This document shows positions 23,081 through 32,954 of a DNA stretch of 64,000 bases, one piece after another. The notes below the pieces were generated by a model. It was not told the origin of the DNA. It saw nothing but the letters and a program-made list of their open reading frames with translations, and did not search any database. The DNA lies in the NCBI GenBank assembly GCA_930367215.1, contig OV884059.1:98568993-98632992 (forward strand), written 5' to 3'. This stretch comes from Pollenia angustigena (Eukaryota > Arthropoda > Insecta > Diptera > Polleniidae). Made by a program: the position numbers and the translations under genes. The number at the start of each line of letters is the position of its first letter. Position 1 is the stretch's first letter.

Positions 23081-25407
23081 TAATAGCTTAGACATACATA
23101 CATATGTACGTATTGTTTATATTTTGCTCCGCGTGTACATTGGTCAAATAAATATGTTATACATACATTATATGAAAATCGCTCAGTTTTTTAGTGATCT
23201 TAATAATAATTTACAACTTCCATCACTGTTCGTATTGTGAATGCACACCTTAATGATTCTGTTTTACTTCAGACACTGGAACAAGACGACATTGATGAAA
23301 GGAATTGCAGCCAAAGATTGTTTTTGTTGGTACATTAAGTGTTCATCTGTACCTTTGAAAATCCGTTGGATGATGGGGAAAGCTGTATGTATGTGTTTGA
23401 ATAAAATTAAATAATGTAAAAACTATAAATAAAAATACATACTTAAAATAAATATACCTTAAAAAATTAAGTTTATTGGAATTATTTTGATTTTCTATCT
23501 AATATATCGGAAAAGAGGTTTATGCAACCGGTTAAAAAAAATATGTTGATAACGACAATCAAATCTCTTGTTATGAATACCAATTATGTGTTAATTCAGT
23601 TGCAGCTATCATATATTCGGGTATGAGCACAATTTTGTTTCTAATAATCATACTTAGAACTAACGATATCTGTTGTTATGACTGATAGTGTACTAAAATT
23701 CAAATATTGCTATCAAAAATATTATTAAAGGCATCGAAATTTTTCGTAATTCTAACCGAATTGTGTGATAGTACATGCAACCGACGAAATTCGATTGGCG
23801 CCAAATTCGGTTGTGATCACGAATCTGTTTTCTCTGTGTAGTTGTGAAGAGGGTATACTAAGTTTGTCATTCCGTGTGAAACTTTTTTATTATTCATCTA
23901 AGACCCCATAAAGTATATATATTCTGGGTCCTTGAGTAATTCTAAGTCGATTTAGCCATGTCCGTCTGTCTGTACGTCTGTCCGTCTGTTGAAAACACGC
24001 TCACTTTCGAAAAACTCAAAAGAAATAAACAAACTTGGTGTCAAATTGCTTGTAGTTATCCTAAGCAGTTTGGGATTGAAATCCAGCAAAATCGGTTCAA
24101 TAGGATCAGAGCTATGAATCAAAATGTGGAACCACCACCTAAAAAAAATTGATAATTTTGTAACAAAAACTAAAATAAATGGTGGAAAAATACACAGAAT
24201 GATATAAGATTTTGCAAAAATTCGTTTTATTCAACTGTAGATCATGTTGTAAAATTTCGTGAAGATCCGTCTATAATTTTCCCTATGCCCCATATAAGCC
24301 CTACTCCCGGAAAAATTTATAGTACGCCTAAAATCCTAATTAACAATGCTATTATAACAAATTTTAGAACGTCACAGTTAAATAGTACTAGAAATGACAC
24401 TGTAAAATTTCGTGAAGATCCGTCAATAATTTACCCTAGCGCCCATATAAACCCTTCTTCCGGAAAACAGTTTAGTACGCCTAAAACCGTAAAACATAAC
24501 GCTATCATAACAAATTTTGCCACGTCACAGTTGAATAGGACCAGACATGACACTGTAAGGTTTCGTGAAGATCGGTCCATAATTTACCATTGGCCTCATA
24601 TAAACCCTACTTCCGGAAAACAGTTTGGTACGCCTAAAAACCGTAAAAAATAATGCTACCATCCCAAAATTTGGTACATCACAGTTTTTTAGAACAAGAA
24701 ATGACACTGTGAAATTTCGTGAAGATCGGTCCATAATTTACCCTAGGCCCCATATAAAGCCCATTCTGGTAAAATAATTTAATACGCTTAAAACCGTAGC
24801 AGATATAGATATTGCGGAAAACATTCTTCAATCCTAGCTTCATGTGGCTAACAAAAAATGTTATGCAATTTTGTGATATACGGTCCATAATCTACCTTAG
24901 ATCCCATTTTAGCAACCTTCTGAAATTCACTGCAAACGCAAAAAATAATTGCTCCGCTGTATTGAAAGTTATGTTTTTTAATACCAGAAATCACTCTGCA
25001 GAATTTTGGGATGATTGTTTCATAGCTTACCACGGCTCCAATATTAATTCCCCTACTGAAAATCATTTAAGTTTAGCTTAAACTGTTACGAATCATGATA
25101 TTTAACTCAAGCTATTTAAAATTGCCAAAAAAAAAACAAAAGCATTAAACTTTATGATTGTCCGTCAATAATTTTATATAGGTCTAAACCGCAGCCAATT
25201 TTAACACAGATTTCTGTTTTTATAAAGATAATAATAATATAATGCTGACGAAGGCCGTAGCGGGCCAGAAAATGCATTACATTCTGCTGGTGTCTAATAA
25301 TTGTAACTTTTTCTGTACATACAAATGAAAACAAATTTATTTATGATTACTTCAGTATATGCTCCCACGTTATGGCGTAAAAGCAACAAACAATAATAGT
25401 AACTACA

Positions 25408-25508
25408 GTCGATATGGAACGAATTGAAATTATTTTTTCAGTGTTGTGTAAGATCAAACAAATGCTTTACAACACTGAAAAATTAATTTCGATTCGTTCA
25501 GTATCGAC
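25408..25508. repeat. 101-bp near-perfect hairpin
   Basis: The left arm GTCGATATGGAACGAATTG onward to TTTTTCAGTGTTGT pairs with the right arm AACACTGAAAAATTAATTTC to TATCGAC, about 40 bp per arm with a 20-base loop (GTAAGATCAAACAAATGCTT). It could be a tiny palindromic MITE or a template for a structured RNA. No duplication of the flanks was seen. Confidence 0.75.
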
Positions 25509-25619
25509 TAGAATAAGCCCACATGTTAAGAAATCTCAGAGAATGAACAAGATATTAAACCTTTAATTTTAAGGCAATTGATAGGACTTTTAGCTGACAT
25601 ATCAGGTTTTATAAATTAA

Positions 25620-26277
25620 CACTCAGTTTAGATGAGGGCTTTTACGACGTCGCTTTGTCGACGTCTCTTTTGGTTTGTTGGTGAGCGGTGTAGAAAAGAA
25701 AGAGGGGTTAACAAAATGTCTCGTTTTGTATTTTGCATGTCGTTTTTTACATTTCTCTTTTAACATTTTCTGTTTACGTTTTATTCTTTTTCTTACTTTG
25801 AAGTGTGTGGTTGAAAATACAGTGAGACCTCGATTATCGATAATAGACGGGATCGGCAGAATTCTTGATTATTTATTTTTTTTGGCGTGCTTCTTATTTT
25901 ATGTAAATATATAACGTTTTATTATGTAAACATGAGGAAAAAAGTAAATTTGGCAGAACATGCTTCCACACCGTTAAGATATTCTCTTTTTTCGTTTATT
26001 TAAATTTCTTTTGATTGTTCAAAATTAAACGAAAAAAAGATAATTTGTTTATAATTTCGGATAATAGAGGCAATTTAAATCAGTGCAAAAAAATGTTTGT
26101 TTTCCATTTTATTGAAGCTGCCGGTTAATCGAATGACGGGTAATCAAGGCCATACTGTAAATAAAAAAAAGACATGCAACCAAAAATCATCGTATGAACG
26201 CAAAGAGATTTTGGAAGTTGCTTTAAAAGGGAATCAAGATAAAACGACGTCGTAAAAGCCCTCATGTGAATTGAGTG
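25620..26277. mobile_element. CAC-ended MITE with TAA duplication, containing a pogo-like MITE
   Basis: The left end CACTCAGTTTAGATGAGGGC and right end GCCCTCATGTGAATTGAGTG are inverted, followed inward by TTTTACGACGTCG in both arms. TAA flanks both sides (25617-25619, 26278-26280). CAC termini and a 3-bp TAA duplication match the 14537 and 58750 family in style, but the terminal sequences are not the same. Only the open frame at 25675-25914 lies inside and it shows no motif. Confidence 0.8.
25820..26157. mobile_element. Pogo/Tigger-like MITE nested in the 25620 element
   Basis: The left end CAGTGAGACCTCGATTATCG and right end TAATCAAGGCCATACTG are inverted and flanked by TA (25818-25819, 26158-26159). 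The ends resemble CAGT...CTCGATTA termini of pogo-group elements. The 338-bp interior is AT-rich and non-coding. Confidence 0.72.
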
Positions 26278-26302
26278 TAAGATGAACTAGCGCAGTTATA
26301 AC

Positions 26303-27504
26303 CAGTGTTGCCAATTTAGCCATTTAGTGGCTAGATTTAGCCATTTTTCACCCTGTTTAACCATTAAAAAATGAGTTCAGCCATTAGCCATTTTTCAACT
26401 TGTTTAGCCATAAATTTTTTTTGCCGTTTTTCTTTTAAAATAATACTTTTTATTTTATTATAAAAATTTATAAAAGTAAAATAAACATTTTGAACAATTA
26501 AAACGCCTTTAATTTACACCACAACTTTTACAAATGTTGAAAATCGCTATAAACTATGACATCTTTCAAAATAAAGGAACAGTATTCCACTATTAAATTT
26601 ATAAAATGGATCAACACAAACATCGCTGTTTCTTTCTGGTTGCAAGTATTTCAATAAAGGGATGCAGGCGGTAACAAAATTGTTTTAGAAATTTCAGAAT
26701 TGACTATAAAGTTGCTCTCACTTCCATGGTCTAATGCTGGGTGTTTAGCCAAGTAAGCATCGTTAAAGGTAATTTGAGAAATAGGTTACATTAAGTAACC
26801 GTTAATTCGATTTTATCAATTAGGTAAATATTTTTACCATAACAATACAATATTTATACCACCACCACAATAGTGGAGAGGGTACTATGCGTTTGTGCTG
26901 ATGTCGGTAACACCTTAAAATATTGGTCCGTAGCCCACCTTTACGTATACCGATTGACTCAGAATCACTTTCTGAGTCGAATTAACGATGGTAGTCCGGC
27001 TTGCTGGCTGTCCATGATAACCTTGTGCGCAAAGTACAGGTCGCAATTTAGAGATTATTTGATAAAATTTGGTACAAAGGTTATAATGTGGTGAAGGGCA
27101 TCATAAAGTCGGGCTTAACCGACAATACTGTCTTACTTGTTTTTTATTGTAGATCTGGACTCAAAAGGTTGGGTAAATGTTGTCGTGATTATGATTTACC
27201 TTCAAAAATTTTTAAAGCTTATGATTATTTGAAACTAATGAGAGATTCCTATGAGATGAACCATAACGACATCGAATTTTTCGATGATTTAATTTTTTAA
27301 TATTATTTTATTTTAATATTAATTTACGTTTATTCTTATTTAACAAATTGATCTCAAAATTTCATCGTAAACAACTTTAAATTAATTATTTCTGTTTTGT
27401 TATTGAATTTTAATGTGTTTTTATTTAAAAAAGCTTTTAGCCCATTTTTAGCCATTTTTTCCGTAAATTTAGCAATTTTTTGTCACCAAGTTTTGGCAAC
27501 ACTG
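26303..27504 (+). mobile_element. Defective hAT element with a perfect 8-bp duplication
   Basis: GTTATAAC flanks both ends (26295-26302, 27505-27512). The termini are CAGTGTTGCCAATTTAGCC and TTTTGGCAACACTG. Near the 3' end a plus-strand frame (27088-27300) keeps a hAT-like C-terminal stretch: RSGLKRLGKCCRDYDLP then LMRDSYEMNHNDIEFFDDL. The middle carries a mini-me-type insertion at about 26861-27085 (TATACCACCACCACAATAGTGG start, TCCGGCTTGCTGGCTGTCC core). Most of the transposase is gone, so this copy is non-autonomous. Confidence 0.85.
27088..27300 (+). pseudogene. hAT transposase C-terminal remnant
   Basis: A 70-codon frame contains SGLKRLGKCCRDYDLPSKIF. It resembles the conserved GL.R.GKCC..Y.LP stretch near the dimerisation region at the C-terminus of some hAT transposases. 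The position, 200 bp before the 3' terminal repeat, is right for a C-terminus. The ATG is not a real start, since upstream sequence is a later mini-me insertion. The family match is from memory and moderately sure. Confidence 0.55.
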
Positions 27505-27512
27505 GTTATAAC

Positions 27513-28680
27513 GAAAAGCAGGGTTTTTGGAACTTCGAGATATCTCGAAAACCTGATGTGAAGAAGAAATTCTGAGTACATATTCGAATTGGAAAAAATG
27601 TCGACTTTTTTAAAATTTTCCGGTCCGTATTATTTGTTGGAAACATACATATATATAAACGATATTAACAACCAAAACATGCCTTATAAAGTAACATAAT
27701 ATGTATGAAAATTCGTAAAAAAGAATAGTTATTCTTGGCCATATTAAAACAAATTTAGTCTCTGCGTTTGAGCGTAATAAGATGCTCAATTTTGATCAGA
27801 TAAATACATGAGAACTTAGCAGAAAATATTCAATCATTTGCAGGCAGAAGTGCAAAAATTTCCCAGAATAGGAATAGTTGGGCGATCGGATGGCCGACAA
27901 CGTAAACGTTTTCGCAAACTCAAAGATACCTTTGCTTAATTTGACACATAGCCAAACAGCTCAAGGACGTGCCTAACGAAAATATTCTAACGTTTTAATT
28001 TAAACTTGATTAAACCATGAGCATGTTAAAGTCCAATTTGCAACAGAAATATCATCTAGCAAGTCAAGACTTTTTTTCAAATAATAACAATTTCAAAAAC
28101 TCCAGGCTTGCAACACTGAACAGACACTTATTTAAACCGACATCTATTATTTGCTTGTATTAATTTACCTGCTATTCAAGCAACAACATAAGACATTTTA
28201 TGGTTTAATGAAAAGATACACATCTTTGTAAACTGAAAACCTTACAAATGTATTTTACACTCCACTCTATTGTTTTATAACAACAATAGCGCTCCTCATA
28301 GTAAAATTTAAGTTGACTTCAAGTCTCAGTTTATATTATGTTAAGTTAATGCTGCTGCTTCTAATGCTGCCACAATTTGTTATTTGTGCAACATTTTAAG
28401 CTTGAGTACTTGCTACGTAAACTTTTGTTTGTTGCTAAGTTGTTCAAAGGATGTATAATACTCAGAAACAATTACAGACATCTAAACACCCGCAGTTATT
28501 ATGTTTCCAAAACTTCTCTACACACACTCAAACGCAGTTGCAAGGAGTAGCAACAAACGTTAACAAACTTTAAATTTGCAACGCGATGAAAGCCACACTT
28601 TAAACACAAAACTAATTAAGTTTTCGGTTATTATCTTTACTGGTTGTCTATTTTTCTTTCTTTTCGGTTTCAAAGGAATT
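27513..28680. other. AT-rich stretch, nothing recognised
   Basis: No inverted ends, long frames or known motifs were found. Confidence 0.4.
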
Positions 28681-28748
28681 AGATACAGTGGGTAGCAATA
28701 TTTTTGCAAATGAACGAAAATAGCAAATACATCTTTATATTTTTATTT

Positions 28749-28749
<1 letters not shown>

Positions 28750-28788
<39 letters not shown>
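28750..28788. repeat. (TA)n microsatellite
   Basis: About 19 uninterrupted TA units follow TTTGTA. On both sides lie short inverted segments, GGGTAGCAATATTTTTGCA (28689-28707) and TGCAAAAATATT (28873-28884), so the microsatellite sits in the centre of a 200-bp palindrome. The mirror-image open frames on the two strands here are artefacts of that symmetry. Confidence 0.9.
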
Positions 28789-28794
<6 letters not shown>

Positions 28795-28953
28795 CAATAA
28801 ACCGCTGTGTGTTACCCCACGAAACAAAAAATATGTTACATGTGCTACCCTCAAATTTGTTTAAGGGTAAGAAATGCAAAAATATTTAGACAGCTGTTCT
28901 TGTCACGGTTTTTGAAAAAAAATGTGGATTTTGACAACCCGTGTACTCTAGGC

Positions 28954-29537
28954 TAGGGATTGCTGTTCGGTTTTAACCGAAATCGAAACCGCGGTTTTAA
29001 TACCTAAAAACCGAAACCGACCAAAAAACCTCGGTTTAAGCTTTTACTTTAAATATACTTATATTTATACTAAAAGAAATTGCAAATTATACGTAATACT
29101 CGTACTTTATATAAACAACTGTAAACATAATAGCCTGGAATAATGGCACGCAATGGTATTTCAAAATTCTCTTAACCCTTTTGCGCTTGCTGTGCCCATT
29201 TTGGAACACTTCATTATTTGCGGGTTTTGACAAAGTTTTTGACATTATTCAATATATGTTTGCATAATCGATAAATTACAAGTTCAGACATTTCTATAAC
29301 ATCAAAAAAAATTTTTTTTTTTTTTAAGTGACCACTGTGCCAATTTTGGTGCACCTCTTTAATTTCCAAAAAAAAATTTGTTTATTTTTAATGAATTTAA
29401 TAATAAAATAAAAAATATTTTATTTTTTGTCCGGTAGTTTTTGTTTGGGCTTAAATGGGTTAATATAATATAAATACTAAGAAAACGATCTCGAGATTAA
29501 GCCCGAAACCGCGGTTTCACATTTTTGGCAAACTCTA
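28954..29537. mobile_element. hAT-type MITE with perfect 8-bp duplication CTCTAGGC
   Basis: CTCTAGGC occurs at 28946-28953 and 29538-29545. The termini TAGGGATTGCTGTTCGG and TTTTTGGCAAACTCTA form an imperfect inverted repeat (TAGRGWTTGC). Subterminal AACCGCGGTTT occurs in both arms. The 584-bp interior holds no coding sequence. The 8-bp duplication and T/CAGRG...TTGC ends place it with hAT. Confidence 0.85.
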
Positions 29538-29549
29538 CTCTAGGCTTTA

Positions 29550-30553
29550 GTATGCGCCCTACAAGAAGACTACCGGTCATTTTACTCGTTATATGACCGG
29601 TAGTGGTGACTGATATATTGGTTAAAGTTTCTATTAGTTTATTAAGAGCAAAATGAAAAAACTAACCGAAACTATTGTGTACATGTGATTTTGCCTCTCT
29701 TTCTAACTAATTAATTCCTCTCGTCTACGGAATATATATCTGTACTGCTTACTCGGCTGCTTTTTATTAGTCAATGATAACCTAAATAGTGGTTAACGCT
29801 AACTAGTTAGTCTTAACGTTAATATTGGTTAGCACTAACTAGTTATTTATAACGTAAGTATTGGTTAGTACTAACCTTTATAAAATACGTAATAAATTTT
29901 TTTTTATATTAATTAAATTTTTTATTGAAACATTTATAATCAAATTCATAGGAAATTAGAAAAGTATATACCACGTATCGTTATTTCTATGCTTTATGAC
30001 GTTCCACGTCTTGCATGGGTCTGGGAATGGAGGCAAACGTACGTGTGACCAATTAATTGTGACCAAGAAATAAAATACATACTTGAAAAGTTATCAGGAT
30101 GTTTAATAACACTATTTGTTCCTTTATTACCACCGGCAAATCTTAAACGATAATCCTGGTCAAATACACCAAACGCATGGCCGCTAACCTGTTGGACGAC
30201 CACTCGTTTCAAAACTACTTTGTACATGACCTCTGTTGCTTCCAGAGAATCCACCACCACGTCCCCTGAAGCCGCCATCTGTACCTTACCACTAGCATTC
30301 TAGGAATTTTTTTAAGCTCTACTTTAATATTCAAATTATGCAAATACTAGAAGTAAATTAATTGATTTACAATTCACAAATTTTTACAAGCGTTTGACAA
30401 AAATTTATTAAAAAATTGCTTTATTTATGAAATGTTAGTTGTTCCACTCTAACGTATATGTTAGACTGAAACAACTTAAAGAAAATTGTTGCAAGTGTGT
30501 TAGTAAATTTTTTTTTAGTTTTGGTTATGCATTTCTTGTAGGGCGTATATTAT
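29550..30553. repeat. 1-kb segment bounded by an inverted GCGCCCTACAAGAA repeat
   Basis: TATGCGCCCTACAAGAAG at 29551-29568 is matched inverted by TTTCTTGTAGGGCGTATA at 30532-30549. Near the left end, ACTACCGGTCAT and ATGACCGGTAGT form a short hairpin (29570-29606). Near the middle, GTTAACGCTAACTAGTTAG phrases repeat. It may be a DNA element, but no target duplication was confirmed. It contains the RGG-coding patch at 30189-30278. Confidence 0.4.
30189..30278 (-). pseudogene. Exon-like patch encoding an RGG-box peptide
   Basis: On the minus strand a 90-base segment lies between an acceptor-like TAAGGTACAG (ending at 30279) and a donor-like CAG/GTTAGC (donor at 30188-30183). Read in the phase with two leading bases, it encodes GGFRGRGGGFSGSNRG followed by HVQSSFETSGRPT, open throughout. 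Its G-rich codons differ sharply from the AT-rich surroundings. RGG boxes occur in RNA-binding proteins such as helicases and hnRNPs; which one is not identifiable. The exon length is a multiple of three with symmetric phase. It may be a captured host exon, a real exon of a long gene, or chance. Confidence 0.35.
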
Positions 30554-30639
30554 TCCCTACTGCACGTATACTTGTTATATGAATTATTTATATTAATCAT
30601 ACGTACACCGCACAGAGGTAAAACCTCAAAAAAAATGTT

Positions 30640-31453
30640 TATCAAAGAAATTTTTGGGAATACAAAATTTTAATATAAAAGATTTTGTTATTCGTGCTTA
30701 ATTCCCAATTTTTATTCTTGATAAAAACACAACAATAAATTTCAGTGTTTTTAAATACATTGCACGATTTTTTGGTCTTAGAAGACCCCTAGGGAAATTT
30801 GATGCAGAAAATATTCGTAGAACATTCTAACGCTCTAACGTGCCGTTTTTGTGTAGAAGTTAAAAAAGGACAAAAATTACCTCTTAAAATGAGTGTTAGA
30901 GGGTTAATATATTCTATGAAAAGAATCGCCATACAAATCTACTGAAGACATCTGAAATAGTCTTTAGGTCAGAAGTACATTTAGTATATTTTTTTGACTT
31001 GTGCCAAACGCCTTTTCAAAAAATCAAAAATGTCAATGACCGAAATTTCTAGAGGTCGTTTTAGATAAATTGCACGAACTTTTGATTTTTAAAGACCCCT
31101 AGTGAAATTTGATGCCAAAAGTATTCGTGGAACATTTTAACACTTTAGTATACTTTTGTGTAAGAGTTGGGAAAAGGACAAAAATTACCCCTTAAAATGA
31201 GAGTTAGAGGGCTAATAAATTCTAAGAAAAGAATCGCTGTACGATTCTATTCATCTGGAATTATTTTTTAGCTCAGAAGTACATTAAGTATGTTTTTTGA
31301 CTTATACCAAACGCCTTTTCAAAAAATTCAAAAACTTTAGGGGCCCATATTTCGGGAATTATTTTTTAGCTCAGAAGTACATTAAGTATGTTTTTTGACT
31401 TATACCAAACGCCTTTTCAAAAAATTCAAAAACTTTAGGGGCCCATATTTCGG
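30640..31453. repeat. Two diverged 300-bp units ending in an exact 98-bp tandem duplication
   Basis: Positions 30647-30760 are an inverted copy of the 1398/20313 repeat. Then two units start near GCACGATTTTTTGG (30763) and GCACGAACTTTTGA (31073), sharing AGACCCCTAG, GGACAAAAATTACC and CCAAACGCCTTTTC. The end of unit two (31257-31355) is repeated immediately at 31356-31453 with no difference I can see, so this duplication is very recent. Confidence 0.85.
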
Positions 31454-32436
31454 GAGCCCGAGCTAACTTTTCAAACCCCTTTGGCAAATTTGCTCTACTA
31501 GTAGACTACTTTCATTTCACGTTGCAAGTGTTGAGGCTGGTTTTTTTTTTTTTTTTTTTGTTGCACAGTGTTATTTGTCTTTTTGAAAAACGACATCGAT
31601 ATTTTTGATATTTGTCATAAAAATTTAATTTCTTCTTCGGCCTTTGAAAACTGACACTCTGCTTACTTTGGTAAGCTGCGGATTATTTAAGGAGTTTTAA
31701 GTGGTCCATAAGTAACTACTAGGAAATTCGGACAACTTTTTTAATTATAGAGCAATTCCATATGAAAACGATCAAAATTGGCAAATTTTTGGACGACCCC
31801 TCTCCGATTTTAAAATAAATAGTCCCAATCGATTGCCCAGCAAAAAATAATGTACCTACATATTTTTTTTTATAGTGACTGGTTTAGTGGTGGTGTACAC
31901 CACTGTCATGTGACAAAATTGAAGAATTCTTCATAAGGGACCTCATTGAAAGTTGTTTAAAAAAAAATTACTAAAGCGATCGCAACGAGTGATAGCTCGT
32001 TGGAAAGGTATTGAATCAGGCTTTAATTGAAAAATAAAATTTTCCTAATTTTTCTTAGAAATTTACCTTTAAATTTTCCCATGAAAATTAAATTTTCCGA
32101 TTTTCCACAGAAGCTCCTAAATTTTCCGGCTAATTTTTTTTTTTTTTTTTTTTGATTCCTCATAATTTTTGCTTTAAGAATCAGCAATAAAAAAATGGGC
32201 CCCGACTCCTTGTTTGGACAGGAGAAGAGCATTTAAGAGACCACCTTGTTAAAAATACATTTTTAAAATTATTTTACAGTTAAAAATACATTTATGAAGA
32301 AAAAATCAATTTTTTTTTTAAGAGCCCCAAGTTGAGTTTGTAGTGAATATGGTCTGCCTGTCTTCACAAGATCGGCCATAAATCCATGGATAATAGCAGC
32401 AGTGGCATGTAATGGCACACCAAACCCGACTGAGGC

Positions 32437-32604
32437 TACAGGTCATAAAATGTTTTGTAAATTTTTTAAATTAACAGGTAATAAATATTTCGCCTAAAAT
32501 GACACGTGCAGAAACAAGTCATAAAACACGGATTTTCCATAAATATGGCGAAATATTTATTACCTGGTAATTTAAAAAATTTGCAAAACATTTTATGACC
32601 TGTG
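32437..32604. mobile_element. Palindromic MITE with ACAGGTCATAAAATG ends
   Basis: Left ACAGGTCATAAAATGTTTTG and right CAAAACATTTTATGACCTGT are inverted. Inner GGTAATAAATATTTCGCC and GGCGAAATATTTATTACC continue the stem, about 70 bp per arm. A third partial copy of one end (AACATTTTATGACCAGT) is at 32645-32661. It lies between the left arm and the transposase frame of the 31748 element. Confidence 0.65.
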
Positions 32605-32954
32605 GTCGGCTTATTGGCAGTAACCAATTAAGTCCCTCTTTAAAAAACATTTTATGACCAGTAGTTCACGCAAATTTTCCTATTAAAGAAAAGCAAATAT
32701 CGCTTATTTTTTTTTAACCTATTTTTTACCAAAAAATAAATATAAATACTTCACACACTCTGAGTCAAATTTCAGTTGAATACTAAACGTGAAAGTGTTA
32801 AAGTGTTTTTTTTTTTTTTTGTAAAGTAAAGAGTGAAGCTGTAAAGACAATTTAAAGTAAAATTAATAAATTTTGCTGCAATCCGTTTAACAAGAGTGGA
32901 CATCGTTCGAAAAAGATAAAAGTATTAAAATTAACTGGTGTTTCGAAGCGATAC

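Larger units (their letters stand above)
21170..23838. mobile_element. 2.7-kb TA-flanked TIR element hosting nested MITEs
   Basis: The left end CACACAGAAAACAAATTGG and the right end GTTTTCTCTGTG are inverted and flanked by TA (21168-21169, 23839-23840). The empty site is visible in the related mini-me copy at 52435, where CAATTAGTT is uninterrupted. It encodes no transposase. The interior holds GTTTTAATTCGATTACAA-type subterminal motifs, the MITE at 22294-23080, and a 46-bp direct repeat (TATTGTTTATATTTTGC) at about 22973 and 23113. It is probably non-autonomous and enlarged by insertions. Confidence 0.8.
21146..25083 (+). repeat. Mini-me-like element with about six 153-bp tandem units, split by a transposon
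   Basis: The head TTTTATACCCTCCAATACAA (21146-21165) is separated from its continuation GTTGTGAAGAGGGTATAC (23841) by the TIR element at 21170. The core has TATATATATTCTGGGTCC and GTCTGTCCGTCTGTTGAAAA, the TA and GTCY proto-microsatellite parts known from fly mini-me repeats. From 24240 a unit marked by TTTCGTGAAGATC and TTAGTACGCCTAAAA repeats at 24261, 24414, 24567, 24721 and about 24872 and 25010, a period of 153-154. The 122-codon open frame at 24285-24653 follows this period (153 is 51 codons) and is not a gene. Confidence 0.85.

Noticed and set aside
24285..24653. 122-codon plus-strand open frame as a gene
   Set aside because: It is the 153-bp tandem unit read in phase; the peptide repeats every 51 residues and is repeat-driven.
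25408..25508. A microRNA precursor
   Set aside because: The stem is almost perfect over 40 bp, more like a palindromic MITE than a pre-miRNA, and no conservation evidence is available.
28679..28889. Paired plus and minus frames with IYIYIY runs
   Set aside because: They come from the (TA)n microsatellite in a short palindrome.
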